Assembly (NCBI GenBank): GCA_016191895.1
Contig: JACPVD010000024.1
Coordinates: 1-22,162 of the forward strand
Direction of reading: 5' to 3'
Origin: Chloroflexota bacterium
GTDB lineage: Bacteria > Chloroflexota > Anaerolineae > Anaerolineales > Villigracilaceae
DNA: 22,162 nucleotides
Positions 5,986 through 15,600 of this stretch are shown in pieces; position 1 is the stretch's first letter, and every line of letters starts with the position of its first letter. Below the pieces are notes generated by a model that was not told the origin of the DNA, did no database searches, and was given only the letters and a program-made list of their open reading frames with translations. Position numbers and translations under genes: made by a program.

Positions 5986-7508
5986 ATCCGCTTAGCATCG
6001 TAATGAGTATTATTGCGCTCCTTGTGGGCGTTGCGATCGGGTATCTTGTCCAGCGTTATCAGACGGAAAAAGCCGCAAAAGCGAAACAGGAAAAAGCCGA
6101 CGACATCCTGAAAGCCGCGCAAACGCAGGCAAACATGATCGTGAAAGGCGCGCAGGATAACGCCGCCAAGATCACAAAAACAGCCGAAGCCGAGGTTAGG
6201 GAACGGCGTGTCGAGTTGAACAAGGAAACCGAGCGACTCGACAAACGTCGCGGCGAACTCGACAGCCGCTTCGACAAAATGGAACAGCGCGAACAGACGT
6301 TGAATAAACGCCAGTCGCAAGTGGACAAACGCGCCAACGACATCGACAAACTGTACGAAGAACAAATGAAGAAACTTGAGTTCGTCGCACAGATGACCAC
6401 CGAAGACGCCCGCAAGGATTTGTTTGCCGCCGTGGAAAAGGAAGCCCGCGGCGATATGGCGCGCATCATCCGCCAGATCGAAACCGAAGCGCGCGAAGAA
6501 GGCGAGAAACGCGCCCGCAAACTCATCGCCGACGCGATTCAGCGCGTGGCCTCGGAGCATGTGGCCGAAGTCACCCGCGCCGTGGTCACCCTGCCCAGCG
6601 AGGAAATGAAAGGGCGCATTGTGGGACGCAACGGGCGCAACATCAAAGCCTTCGAGCAGGCCGCCGGCGTGGATGTGATCGTGGACGACACGCCCGATTC
6701 CGTCACCGTCTCCTGCTTCGACTCCGTCCGCCGCGAGATCGGCCGCCGCGCCCTCGCGAAGTTAATTCTCGATGGCCGCATCCACCCCGCGCACATCGAA
6801 AAGATCATCGAAGATGAAACCAAAGCCGTCGAGAAAATCATCAACGAAGCCGGCGACCAGGCCGCGTTCGAAGCCAATATCACCGGCCTGCACCCCGAAG
6901 TTTTGCGCATGATGGGGCGCTTGAAATTCCGCACCTCGTATGGACAGAATCAACTCGCGCATGCGGTGGAAGTTTCCAAGCTTGCCGGCATTCTCGCGGC
7001 GGAACTTGGCGCAAATGTGGAACTCTCGAAACAGGGCGGATTTCTGCACGACATCGGAAAGGCCATGGATCACAATCAGGACGGCACGCATGCGGGACTC
7101 GGCGCGGAATACTGTAAACGTTATGGCGTGAATCCCATTGTCGTGAATGCAATCGCATCCCATCACCATGAAGTGGATCAGGAAACCGTCGAAGCGGTCA
7201 TTGCCGAAGCCGCCGACGCCATCTCAGGCGCGAGGCCCGGCGCGAGGCGCGAGGATCTCGAAGCCTACATCAAGCGCATTCGCTCGCTGGAGGAAATGTC
7301 GATGTCGTTCGAAGGCGTGCAACAGGCGTTCGCCATCCAGGCCGGGCGCGAGGTGCGCATCCTCGTCAAGCCCGACCAGATCGACGATCTCGCCTCCACC
7401 CGCCTCGCCAGAGACATCGCCAAAAAGATCGAGGAAACCATGCAATATCCCGGCCAGATCCGCGTCACGGTCATTCGCGAGACGAGAGCGACGGAGTATG
7501 CGAAGTAA
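5982..7508 (+). CDS. rny: Ribonuclease Y
   Basis: RNase Y is a membrane-anchored endoribonuclease that starts decay of many mRNAs in bacteria that use it in place of RNase E. All family parts are present in order: one N-terminal transmembrane helix (about residues 4-24), a long charged coiled coil (30-190), a KH RNA-binding domain with the GRNG loop (GRIVGRNGRNIKAFE, about 205-270), and an HD domain with H356-D357 in GGFLHDIGKAMDH and the downstream ASHHHEVD motif. The length of 508 is close to the usual 510-520. It overlaps recX by 4 nt and is followed by a clear terminator. Together with nrnA at the left, the window holds an endonuclease and a nanoRNase of the same RNA-decay route. Confidence 0.97.
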   Translation: MNPLSIVMSIIALLVGVAIGYLVQRYQTEKAAKAKQEKADDILKAAQTQANMIVKGAQDNAAKITKTAEAEVRERRVELNKETERLDKRRGELDSRFDKMEQREQTLNKRQSQVDKRANDIDKLYEEQMKKLEFVAQMTTEDARKDLFAAVEKEARGDMARIIRQIETEAREEGEKRARKLIADAIQRVASEHVAEVTRAVVTLPSEEMKGRIVGRNGRNIKAFEQAAGVDVIVDDTPDSVTVSCFDSVRREIGRRALAKLILDGRIHPAHIEKIIEDETKAVEKIINEAGDQAAFEANITGLHPEVLRMMGRLKFRTSYGQNQLAHAVEVSKLAGILAAELGANVELSKQGGFLHDIGKAMDHNQDGTHAGLGAEYCKRYGVNPIVVNAIASHHHEVDQETVEAVIAEAADAISGARPGARREDLEAYIKRIRSLEEMSMSFEGVQQAFAIQAGREVRILVKPDQIDDLASTRLARDIAKKIEETMQYPGQIRVTVIRETRATEYAK

Positions 7509-7550
7509 AATAAAGCCCCCTAAAGACGTTGTCTTTGGGGGCTTTATTTT
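7507..7550 (+). terminator. Intrinsic terminator after rny
   Basis: AAAATAAAGCCCCC (7507-7520) pairs with GGGGGCTTTATTTT (7537-7550). AAAGAC/GTCTTT extends the stem inward to a 3-nt loop with one bulged T (7521). The end is T-rich on plus and, by symmetry, on minus, so it may work in both directions. It begins at the rny stop codon. Confidence 0.9.
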
Positions 7551-7629
7551 CGAACGGTTGACTCTAAAAAACCGTGTTTTACCCTATAGTTGAAATCTTT
7601 GCGGAAGTGGAATGCGATAGAATAAAGAA

Positions 7630-10032
7630 ATGACAAACCATGGGACGATATCTTCCATGCTAAACTGGCTCAAGGAGAAAATGCGCGTCCGCAACGATGC
7701 GCAACGGCGGAGGGCAGGAGGGATTCACGGGAATACATGGGACATCGTCGACCGTGAGTGGGATGAGGCAAAATTGCGCGCGCGGGAACGATACCTTGTC
7801 CTGCTCAAGACCGCCATTAGCGATGTTCTCGATCCCGCGCAAAGCGAAGACCGCTACTATCGTCTTATTGATTGCTTCGTCAATTTACTGGTTGCGGATT
7901 ACGGTTTCTTTTTTCATTGGGATGAAGGCAGGAAACAGGCCGCGCTTGCCGCATCCACGAGGATACTCGACCGCCCGGTTTCGGAAATTGTCTTGCGGGC
8001 GGAACAATCCAGCCTTGCCGCGGCCATCCTGCAATCGGAGCAAATGCTTGCGCTGGATGGCCTGTTGAATCCAAACGATGCCGCGTACGCAACCCTCCTG
8101 GGCGGGCTTGCGCAACCGGTGAAGTCTGCGATCCATGTTCCGCTGATTGCGCAGGGATACAAATTGGGAATTGTCGTCCTTGCGTTCAATGCCAGCCGCC
8201 CATTTGGCCCGGACGAACTCCTTCAATTGCGCGAAGCGGCGGATCAAATTGCCCTGGCCCTGAGGGTGACGCATCAGGAAACCGAAATTCAAAAACGGCT
8301 TCTCGAAGTAAACACCCTGGCGCAGATCGGCAATGCCCTGAGTGAAAGCGAACGCGTCGGCCTGCAAAGCGTCCTGCAATTGATCGTCGAATCCGCCAGG
8401 GAATTGATTCCCCCCATCGAACAGGCGGTTATTCACCTGTTCGATAATGAAGAGCAAGTCCTCATCCCCGAAGCGCTTATTGGATATGAGAACTCCGAGG
8501 AGGGAAAAAGGAAAATGCGCATTGGCGAGGGGGTGGCCGGCCAGGCGTTGGAGACAAAACAACTCATTCATATTCCCGATGTCAACTCTGACCCCCGATT
8601 TATCAGGTTAAATCCAAATTCGAAGATCCGATCATTGATCGTCCTGCCCATCATAAGCGGCGCGGAACGGTTGGGCGCGCTCAGCATACAAAGCGGCATC
8701 CCCAACGCGTTTACCGGGGAGCACAACAGGTTATTGAGCGCATTGGGAGCGCAGGCCGCCATTGCCATCGAAAACGCGCACTTGATTGAGAATACCAAAC
8801 AGGCGTTGAAAGAGGCCCATGCGCTTTATCGCGTCGCGCAGGGCGTTGCGGCGTCCCTCGACCCGGACGAAGTTATGAAAGACACGGTCGATCTCCTGCA
8901 AAAGAACTTTGGCTATCATTACACGCAGGTGTTCGTGGCGGACCCGGATACCGGCAACTTCATTATGCGCGCCGGAAGCGGACCCATCGGCGCAACGCTC
9001 AAAGAGCAGGGATATTCCCTGTTGCCCGGCGAGGGAATCGTCGGGTATACCGCCGAAACGGGAACGGCCTTCTTTACCAACAATGTGAATGAAATCCTGT
9101 CCTATGAGCGGCATCCGCTTTTGCCGGATACAAAATCCGAACTGGCAATGCCCGTCCGAATTGGCGATGAAGTTCTCGGCCTGCTCGATATTCACCAGGC
9201 GCCGCCCAAACGTCTAACCCAGCGCGACGTTCAATTGGTAAGCGCGGCGGCGGACCAGCTCGCCATTGCACTGCAAAAGGCGGCCTTGTATGAAGACCTG
9301 CAAATTGCCCTGCAACAGGAAAAAGCAATCCGCAATCAAATGGTGCAAAACGAGCGGCTTGCGGTGATGGGCCGCCTGCTTGCCTCTGTGTCGCATGAAC
9401 TCAATAATCCCCTGCAGGCCATTCAGAACGCGCTCTTCCTGTTGAAAGAGGAAAAGGGCATTTCCCAGCAGGGGCGGCAGGACCTTGATATTGTGCTGGC
9501 GGAATCCGAACGCATGGCCGGCATGATCGGACGCCTGCGCGATACCTACCGTCCCACGCAGGCGCACGAGTTTCATCCAACGCAGATCAACGATCTCATA
9601 ATGGACGTTCACGCGTTGATCGCGACTCACCTGCGCCACAACCAGATCGCCTTTGAATTTCACCCCGACGAGACCCTGCCGGCCATCCCCGCGCTCTCCG
9701 ATCAACTGCGCCAGGTGGTGTTGAACCTGATGGTGAACGCGATGGAGGCCATGCCCAACGGCGGAATCCTGCGAGCCTTTACGCAATACATCCCTGAAAG
9801 CGGGGAAGTGACGCTCACAATGTCTGATACCGGAACAGGCATTCACGAAACCGTCCTGCCGCATATCTTCGACGCTTTCGTTACCGACAAGGAGAAAGGC
9901 ACCGGGCTGGGGCTGACCATCACCTACGATATTGTCGCAAAACATCGCGGGCGAATTGTCGCGGCGAATAACGACGACGGAGGCGCAACGTTTCGCGTGT
10001 GGCTTCCGCTGGAAAACAGGGAACTCCTATGA
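7630..10032 (+). CDS. Soluble three-GAF sensor histidine kinase
   Basis: This is a cytoplasmic kinase with no membrane segment. Three GAF domains lie at roughly residues 60-212, 225-385 and 395-552; the third has the HPLLPDTKSELAMPV loop shared with other sensors here. A HisKA domain follows with phospho-acceptor H589 in SVSHELNNPLQA, then an HATPase domain with N703 (LMVNAMEAMPNGG), D733-G737 (DTGTGI) and the GTGLGL lid at 757-762, so all catalytic motifs are intact. The HELNNPL H-box resembles NtrB-type kinases. The start at 7630 has a weak AAAGAA upstream; ATG 7657 is an alternative. Its stop overlaps the response regulator start (ATGA), marking a two-component pair. The GAF ligands cannot be read from sequence. 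Confidence 0.93.
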   Translation: MTNHGTISSMLNWLKEKMRVRNDAQRRRAGGIHGNTWDIVDREWDEAKLRARERYLVLLKTAISDVLDPAQSEDRYYRLIDCFVNLLVADYGFFFHWDEGRKQAALAASTRILDRPVSEIVLRAEQSSLAAAILQSEQMLALDGLLNPNDAAYATLLGGLAQPVKSAIHVPLIAQGYKLGIVVLAFNASRPFGPDELLQLREAADQIALALRVTHQETEIQKRLLEVNTLAQIGNALSESERVGLQSVLQLIVESARELIPPIEQAVIHLFDNEEQVLIPEALIGYENSEEGKRKMRIGEGVAGQALETKQLIHIPDVNSDPRFIRLNPNSKIRSLIVLPIISGAERLGALSIQSGIPNAFTGEHNRLLSALGAQAAIAIENAHLIENTKQALKEAHALYRVAQGVAASLDPDEVMKDTVDLLQKNFGYHYTQVFVADPDTGNFIMRAGSGPIGATLKEQGYSLLPGEGIVGYTAETGTAFFTNNVNEILSYERHPLLPDTKSELAMPVRIGDEVLGLLDIHQAPPKRLTQRDVQLVSAAADQLAIALQKAALYEDLQIALQQEKAIRNQMVQNERLAVMGRLLASVSHELNNPLQAIQNALFLLKEEKGISQQGRQDLDIVLAESERMAGMIGRLRDTYRPTQAHEFHPTQINDLIMDVHALIATHLRHNQIAFEFHPDETLPAIPALSDQLRQVVLNLMVNAMEAMPNGGILRAFTQYIPESGEVTLTMSDTGTGIHETVLPHIFDAFVTDKEKGTGLGLTITYDIVAKHRGRIVAANNDDGGATFRVWLPLENRELL

Positions 10033-10832
10033 CCGATACCGGGCGCATCCTTATCATCGACGACGAAGCGATTTTGCGCCAAACCCTTGCGCGCATTCTG
10101 CAACAGGCCGGCTTCGAAGCGACCACCGCCGAAAGCGCGGACCAGGCTTTTGCGTTCATGGAAAACACATCCTTCGATCTGGTTTACATGGATCTGCGCA
10201 TGCCCGGCACGCATGGGCTCGACGCCCTCAAATATATTCACGAACAATACCCGGCCCTGCCGGTTGTCCTCTTCACCGCCCAGCCCGATCTCACCTCGGC
10301 GCTGGAAGCCCTGCGCAACGGCGCAACCGACTACCTGCTAAAACCGCTCAAGCCCCAGATAGTCATCGAACGCGCAAGATCAATTCTGGTCAACCTCAAA
10401 AGGGACAGGCGCAAACGCGAGATCGTCATGCAGATCGAAGCGTTGCAGGCCGAACTCAAAAGCATCGAAAGCGGCGGAAGCGGAAAACCCGGCGGCACGC
10501 AACCCCTCAGCCCGGTCAAGGATCGATTCATCAAATGCGGCGCGCTCACGCTCGACCTGCATACGAAACGCCTCGCCATTAATGAGCGCGTCATTGCCCT
10601 GCCGCCCACTTCCTTCGATTATCTGCTTGTGCTGGCGCGTCATGCGCCGGATATTGTCCAGTACCAGACCCTCGTTGCCGAAGCGCAGGGGTACCAGGCC
10701 GCTCCTCGCGAAGCCCAGGAACTTGCCAAATGGCACATTCATCAATTGAGGCAGGCCATCGAACAGGATACGCACAACCCCGCCATGCTGATCAACGCGC
10801 GCGGAATGGGATACCGCCTCGTGGCGGATTGA
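10029..10832 (+). CDS. Response regulator with PhoB/OmpR-type winged helix
   Basis: The receiver domain (residues 6-120) has the acidic pair D11-D12, phospho-acceptor D55 in YMDLRMPG, T83 and K105, so it should be phosphorylatable. A linker with a short helical, basic region (about 120-165) leads to a C-terminal winged helix (about 170-265) with FDYLLVLARH and the terminal RGMGYRL strand typical of PhoB-type DNA-binding domains. The 267-residue length is somewhat longer than PhoB (about 230) because of the linker. The ATG at 10029 overlaps the preceding kinase stop by 4 nt, making that kinase its probable partner. It is the only evident transcription factor in the window. Target genes are unknown. 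Confidence 0.94.
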   Translation: MTDTGRILIIDDEAILRQTLARILQQAGFEATTAESADQAFAFMENTSFDLVYMDLRMPGTHGLDALKYIHEQYPALPVVLFTAQPDLTSALEALRNGATDYLLKPLKPQIVIERARSILVNLKRDRRKREIVMQIEALQAELKSIESGGSGKPGGTQPLSPVKDRFIKCGALTLDLHTKRLAINERVIALPPTSFDYLLVLARHAPDIVQYQTLVAEAQGYQAAPREAQELAKWHIHQLRQAIEQDTHNPAMLINARGMGYRLVAD

Positions 10833-10838
10833 ACGTAC

Positions 10839-10856
10839 CGCAAAGTTTACTTTGCG
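10839..10856. repeat. Small hairpin after the response regulator
   Basis: CGCAAAG-TTTA-CTTTGCG is a perfect 7-bp hairpin seven bases after the stop codon. There is no T-run, so it is more likely an mRNA 3'-end stabiliser or a chance palindrome than a terminator. Confidence 0.4.
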
Positions 10857-10924
10857 CTCGCGGCGAAACTCAAAATAAAGCCCTGACGTTGCGCGCCGCC
10901 CCGAAGGTTGGAAGCCAAACCAGG

Positions 10925-10956
10925 CCCGCTTCCCGTCACGCCGGAAGCGGGTTTTT
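10925..10956 (+). terminator. Intrinsic terminator after the kinase-regulator pair
   Basis: CCCGCTTCC (10925-10933) and GGAAGCGGG (10943-10951) form a perfect 9-bp stem directly followed by TTTTT. It separates the two-component pair from the next kinase, which therefore needs its own promoter between about 10957 and 11041; none stands out there. Confidence 0.88.
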
Positions 10957-11041
10957 GATTCCCCGGGCAGAATCTCCCCGCAAACTTTTGCCAACTTATT
11001 CATCCCAAATCAATCCATTAGGATGCAAATTATCTGTAAGA

Positions 11042-13411
11042 ATGGGGGAAATGAAATCACAAGACCCTGCCTCCCCTGTGCGAATTCTGGTTGTGGATGA
11101 TCACCCCAATACGGCGTCTACGCTGGCGCGCGCTCTCTCGCAACTTGGCGAAGGCGTGAGCGTAACCTCGGCCCTGAGCGGGGCCGAAGCGCTGGAACAC
11201 ATCAAAAACGGCGGTGTCGATATCCTTTTCACCGACATGATCATGCCCGAAATGACCGGGCTGGAATTGATCGAAAAGATACAAAGGCGCCCGGCTGGAA
11301 AGCCTTCCTTCACATACCTTGTCACAGCCTACGATGTGCCCGGGTTGAAAGTGACCGCTCATCGTTTGAGGGTAAATGAAGTGATCGTGAAGCCGGTGCG
11401 CCCGGAGCGCATCTGCCAGATCGCTACCAATGCCATCGAGGAAATGAAACATTCCACGCGCCCCATCAAGAAAGCGCCTGTGGTGCAAAAGAAATTCAAA
11501 ATCCTTGTGGCTGACGACAATCCGGATAATATAACCCTGCTGGCGCGTTACCTCGAATACGAGGGGTACGATCACATCATAGCCAGAGACGGCCTGGAAA
11601 CCCTGGACAGAGCGCGCGATGACCTGCCCGACCTGGTCTTGCTGGATGTGAACATGCCTCACAAGAATGGCTTTACCGTTCTGAAGGAAATTCGCGAAGA
11701 CCCCGCCGTGCGGCATATCCCGGTCATCATTCTGACAGCGGCCAAACTTGATTCGGCGGATGTGCAATCGGGACTGAACCTCGGCGCGGACGATTACGTG
11801 ACCAAGCCCTTCGACCGCCATGAGTTGATGGCGCGCATCCGCACAAAACTGCGCGTGAAAGAAGCCGAGGATGTCATCCGCCGCCGCAACCGCGAGTTGA
11901 ATCTCCTGCCTGAGATCGGCAGGGAGTTGAGCGCGCGCACCGACACCGCCGAATTAATCGCCATTTTACTGCGCCGTTGCGTGGAGACGCTGGGTGCCAT
12001 TTCAGGACATATTGTGTTCATGAACCCGGATGGCGAGCCGCTCAAGAGGGGATATACGCGATCCGAGATCGACATTGAATTCCCCAACCTGGATGGGTTC
12101 CTGCCTGAGATCGTCGAACGTAACCAGGGGTTGGTTATTTCCGATACGCAAACCGAGGAACGTTGGCCGGCGGGGCTGGGCAACCTTCTTCACTCGGCTG
12201 TGATCGTGCCCTTGCAGGGGCGCCGGGAATTGTTGGGGATGTTGGTTCTTACTCACGAGCAGGAAAATTACTTCAACCTGGATCACCTGCTTCTCTTGCA
12301 AGCCATTGCAAGCCAGGCGGCCATTGCGGTGGAAAATGCCCGCCTGTATTCCAACATGGAGCAGGAACAGAAGAGGCTGGCCGCCGTTCTACAACACGCG
12401 GCGGAAGCCATTCTGATGTTCGACGAACACGGCAGGCTGATCCTGCTCAACCCTGCGGGCGAAAAACTGTTCACCGATTTCAGGGTGAATATCAACCAGC
12501 CCCTGCCATCCGGGAACGGATACGATCTATTGATCGATATGTTGAACGATGCGCACTCCTCGCGCGGGACGAAATCGGGCGAGATACTCTGGCCGGATCA
12601 GCGCACTTTCATGGCATTGATCACCTCCATTAAAGACGGCGGTCAGGTCGCGATTTTGTACGATGTGACACGCTTTAAAGATCTTGATCAGGTAAAGAAT
12701 GAGTTTATCGCCACGGCCTCGCACGATCTGAAGAATCCGCTTACCACCATCGCCGGATTCAGCGCCCTGCTTGCCCAATCCGGGCTGAACGAACAGCAGG
12801 CGGATTTTACGCAACGAATTCAAGGCGCGGCGGCGACCATGAATGAACTTGTGCAAAACATGATGTCGCTTGCACAGATGGACCTGAACGCCACTCCCAA
12901 ACATTACGAAGTGGACATGGCGGGTTTGCTGGGGGAAATTGCGGATGAATTCTCGCCCCAGGCGCAAATGAAAGAACAGGCGTTTTTATTCACGCCTCTT
13001 TCCGCGCCGGCCTACGTCAACGGCGACCCGTTGCAACTGCGCCAGTTATTTCGCAACCTGGCCGGCAATGCCATCAAATACACGCCGCCCAACGGGACCA
13101 TCAACCTGAACGCGACAACCAGTGATGCCAGTATCGTCATTGAAGTAAAAGACACCGGCTACGGAATCCCCGCCGCCGATCTGCCCTTCATCTTCAACCG
13201 CTTCTACAGGGTGAGCAGCGGAAAGAACATCGAACAGGAAGGGAACGGTCTCGGCCTGGCCATTGTGAAGTCCATTGCGGAACAGCATGGCGGGCGGGTC
13301 AGCGTGGAAAGCGAAGTGGACAAGGGAACGCGCTTCACGATCAGTTTGCCGCTTCATCTCCCACTTGAAACAACCGCTGTAAAAATGTCCGCGCAACCGG
13401 CAAAACGATAA
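11042..13411 (+). CDS. Receiver-receiver-GAF-PAS histidine kinase
   Basis: The domain order is unusual, with two receivers at the N-terminus. Rec1 covers about 13-135 (D19-D20, D65 in FTDMIMPEMTG, K117) and Rec2 about 152-272 (D158-D159, D202 in LLDVNMPHKNG, K255). Both appear functional. A GAF domain (about 298-433), a PAS domain (445-545) and a HisKA domain with H561 (TASHDLKNPLTT) follow. The HATPase (about 650-772) has N676, D704-G708 (DTGYGIP) and GNGLGLA. No membrane segment is seen. The kinase could itself be controlled by phosphorylation of its receivers, for instance by the upstream kinase. Starts at 11042 or 11051 (GGGGGA very close upstream) are both possible; the frame is open further upstream to 10730, but that part shows no homology. 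Sensor A follows after 14 bp. Confidence 0.92.
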   Translation: MGEMKSQDPASPVRILVVDDHPNTASTLARALSQLGEGVSVTSALSGAEALEHIKNGGVDILFTDMIMPEMTGLELIEKIQRRPAGKPSFTYLVTAYDVPGLKVTAHRLRVNEVIVKPVRPERICQIATNAIEEMKHSTRPIKKAPVVQKKFKILVADDNPDNITLLARYLEYEGYDHIIARDGLETLDRARDDLPDLVLLDVNMPHKNGFTVLKEIREDPAVRHIPVIILTAAKLDSADVQSGLNLGADDYVTKPFDRHELMARIRTKLRVKEAEDVIRRRNRELNLLPEIGRELSARTDTAELIAILLRRCVETLGAISGHIVFMNPDGEPLKRGYTRSEIDIEFPNLDGFLPEIVERNQGLVISDTQTEERWPAGLGNLLHSAVIVPLQGRRELLGMLVLTHEQENYFNLDHLLLLQAIASQAAIAVENARLYSNMEQEQKRLAAVLQHAAEAILMFDEHGRLILLNPAGEKLFTDFRVNINQPLPSGNGYDLLIDMLNDAHSSRGTKSGEILWPDQRTFMALITSIKDGGQVAILYDVTRFKDLDQVKNEFIATASHDLKNPLTTIAGFSALLAQSGLNEQQADFTQRIQGAAATMNELVQNMMSLAQMDLNATPKHYEVDMAGLLGEIADEFSPQAQMKEQAFLFTPLSAPAYVNGDPLQLRQLFRNLAGNAIKYTPPNGTINLNATTSDASIVIEVKDTGYGIPAADLPFIFNRFYRVSSGKNIEQEGNGLGLAIVKSIAEQHGGRVSVESEVDKGTRFTISLPLHLPLETTAVKMSAQPAKR

Positions 13412-13425
13412 CAAGGAGATTTAAT

Positions 13426-15600
13426 ATGCTACGGACATTCCTCCAGCCTGCCATCCTTTTGATGAACCGTCTCGCCGGCGCGATCAAGCCGGTGATTTTG
13501 GCAACGGTCTTCGTGCTGGCCCTCTCCGTGCCGACCTATCAGATGATCTCCGGATTGAACGCGGATATCGCCTTTTCTGAAAAAGAGTTGAGAGGCACGG
13601 AATACCTGCCATCCACTCTTTCTCTCCTTCAACACGTTCAGCAGCACCGCGGCATTGCGGCGGCTTTTTTGAGCGGCGACGCCTCCTTTGAGGATGCTTT
13701 GACGAGCCAACAGGCAAGCATCGAAGAAGATATTCAGGCGGTGGATGCACTGCAGAAAAAATATGGCGTTGAATTTGGGAGTGTCGAGCGTTGGGATGAA
13801 TTCAAAGCCGAATGGGTCAGCCTGCGCGATGAAGTCAAGACGCTCTCGGCGGACGATAGTTTCAACCGACACGTTGCCTTGATCGACAAGATTCTCGATT
13901 TTCAAATTCTCATCGCCGATGCGTCCAACCTGACCCTCGACCCGGATGTGGATACCTACTACCTCATGATTACCTCGACCTCCGATTATCCCGCCGCGTC
14001 GGAATACATGGGGCAGGTACGCGCATTCGGCGCAGCGGCATTGGCAGATGGAACCATCGAAGAACAAAGAAGCGCATTGACCATTTTATTACAGAGAAGC
14101 CGCGATGCCATCGACAGGGCCGATGAGAAGGTGGAAAGATCCATGGATGCCAACCCCTCCGTGCGAACACAAGTGGAACAGGCATTCCAACCGGCGAAAG
14201 CACAGCAACAAACGTTTCTAAACATGCTTGAAACGCAGGTGCTTGACGCCCCAACCGTCACAATTACCCCGGCGGAGTATCTTGACAAAGCCACGCAGGC
14301 GATCGACGCGCAATTCAACCTGGTAAATGTGTTGACACGGGACCTGGAACGTCTGCTGGATGCGCGCATTCAGCGTATTTCGACGCAAAGAGCAACCATT
14401 GTCAGTTTGGTGTCGGTCTTTGCGCTCCTGGCGGCATGGCTGTTTGCCGGGTTCTACCTCTCCTCCACCACCCAATTGCAGGATTTGGTTACCAACCTTG
14501 AAGTCCGCGTTGCGGAACGCACCGGCGCCCTCACCACAGTGGCAGAGATCGGCACGGCTACTTCCACCATTCTTGAGCTGGATAAATTATTGCAGGAAGT
14601 GGTGGCACTCTCGAAACAACGCTTCAACCTGTATCACTCCCACATTTACCTGCTCGATGAAGCAGGCCAGAACCTGGTATTGGCGGCGGGCGCGGGGGAG
14701 GCGGGGCGGATCATGGTATCTGAAGGGCGCTCCATCCCCCTCAGCCGCGAACAATCCCTCGTGGCCCGCGCCGCCCGCGAGCGACGGGGCGTCACCGTCA
14801 ACGATGTGACCCAGGCGCCGGACTTCCTGCCCAATCCCCTCCTGCCCGATACGCGTTCCGAACTGGCCGTGCCCATGATCGTCGGTAACCAGGTGCTTGG
14901 AGTGTTCGACGTGCAGTCGAATGTGGCGGGACGCTTCACCGGCTCGGATATCGATATTCAAACCACGCTGGCCGCGCAGGTTGCCTCGGCTGTGCAGAAC
15001 ACCCGCCTTTACGCCCAGGCGGAAGCCGCGCGGCAGGATGCGAAATCGCTCGTGGATTACGCGGCGGAAGGAATTGCGATTCTCGATCTCGAAACAGAAC
15101 TTTGGGCGGAGCCAAATGAAAACTTTGCAAACGTCTTTGGGATGCCGCGCAAAGAGATGGCCGAAACCGGCCCCAAGATCATGAGTCCGCCTGCCCAGCC
15201 AGACGGCCGCAATTCTGTCGAAAAAACCATTGAGATGATCAACATTGCCATGGAGAAAGGTTCCCATCGTTTTGAATGGGTGCATCTAAAAAAAGATGGC
15301 ACAATGTTCGATTGCGAAATCGGCCTGGTGCGTATGCCGGGGGATCACCCCCGCTTGCGCCAGTCCATCCTGGATATCACCGAACGCAAGCGCCTAGAGA
15401 AACTAACGGCGCAACGCGCCAAACATCAGGAATCCTTGAACCTGATCACCCAAAAAATCCAGAGCGCAACAACCATTGAATCCGCCATGCAGGTCGCGGC
15501 CCGCGAACTGGGTCACGCGCTGGGAAGAAAACCCACGATGGTGGAACTCGACACAACCATGGACGGACAGGGTCAGTCACAAAAGGAGAATGCGCAATGA
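13426..15600 (+). CDS. Membrane sensor A: nitrate-sensor-like ectodomain, GAF, PAS, no transmitter
   Basis: The 724-residue protein has a transmembrane helix at about 22-42, an all-helical extracytoplasmic region (43-322) and a second helix at 323-345. The ectodomain contains LLQHVQQHRGIAAAFLSGD and NLTLDPDVDTYYLM, motifs of NIT-like helical sensors found in chemoreceptors and kinases. Cytoplasmic parts are a coiled linker, a GAF domain (370-530, FLPNPLLPDTRSELAVP), a PAS domain (540-655) and a short tail (668-705) with TQKIQSATT and ARELGHALGR. No HisKA, HATPase, GGDEF, EAL or methyl-accepting region is present, so output must go through a partner. AAGGAG lies eight bases before the ATG. It is 14 bp behind the kinase gene and overlaps sensor B by 4 nt. 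The ectodomain ligand is not predictable. Confidence 0.85.
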   Translation: MLRTFLQPAILLMNRLAGAIKPVILATVFVLALSVPTYQMISGLNADIAFSEKELRGTEYLPSTLSLLQHVQQHRGIAAAFLSGDASFEDALTSQQASIEEDIQAVDALQKKYGVEFGSVERWDEFKAEWVSLRDEVKTLSADDSFNRHVALIDKILDFQILIADASNLTLDPDVDTYYLMITSTSDYPAASEYMGQVRAFGAAALADGTIEEQRSALTILLQRSRDAIDRADEKVERSMDANPSVRTQVEQAFQPAKAQQQTFLNMLETQVLDAPTVTITPAEYLDKATQAIDAQFNLVNVLTRDLERLLDARIQRISTQRATIVSLVSVFALLAAWLFAGFYLSSTTQLQDLVTNLEVRVAERTGALTTVAEIGTATSTILELDKLLQEVVALSKQRFNLYHSHIYLLDEAGQNLVLAAGAGEAGRIMVSEGRSIPLSREQSLVARAARERRGVTVNDVTQAPDFLPNPLLPDTRSELAVPMIVGNQVLGVFDVQSNVAGRFTGSDIDIQTTLAAQVASAVQNTRLYAQAEAARQDAKSLVDYAAEGIAILDLETELWAEPNENFANVFGMPRKEMAETGPKIMSPPAQPDGRNSVEKTIEMINIAMEKGSHRFEWVHLKKDGTMFDCEIGLVRMPGDHPRLRQSILDITERKRLEKLTAQRAKHQESLNLITQKIQSATTIESAMQVAARELGHALGRKPTMVELDTTMDGQGQSQKENAQ

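Noticed and set aside
7558..7590. TTGACT and TATAGT as a promoter for the three-GAF kinase
   Set aside because: The spacing is 21 bp, too long for a normal sigma-70 promoter; left unannotated.
9932..10582. 216-codon plus-strand ORF overlapping the kinase-regulator junction
   Set aside because: It is out of frame with two genes that have complete catalytic motifs; the translation is basic and repetitive, typical of a shadow frame.
10730..11041. N-terminal extension of the double-receiver kinase to position 10730
   Set aside because: The frame is open but overlaps the response regulator, crosses its terminator and encodes low-complexity sequence before the receiver fold.
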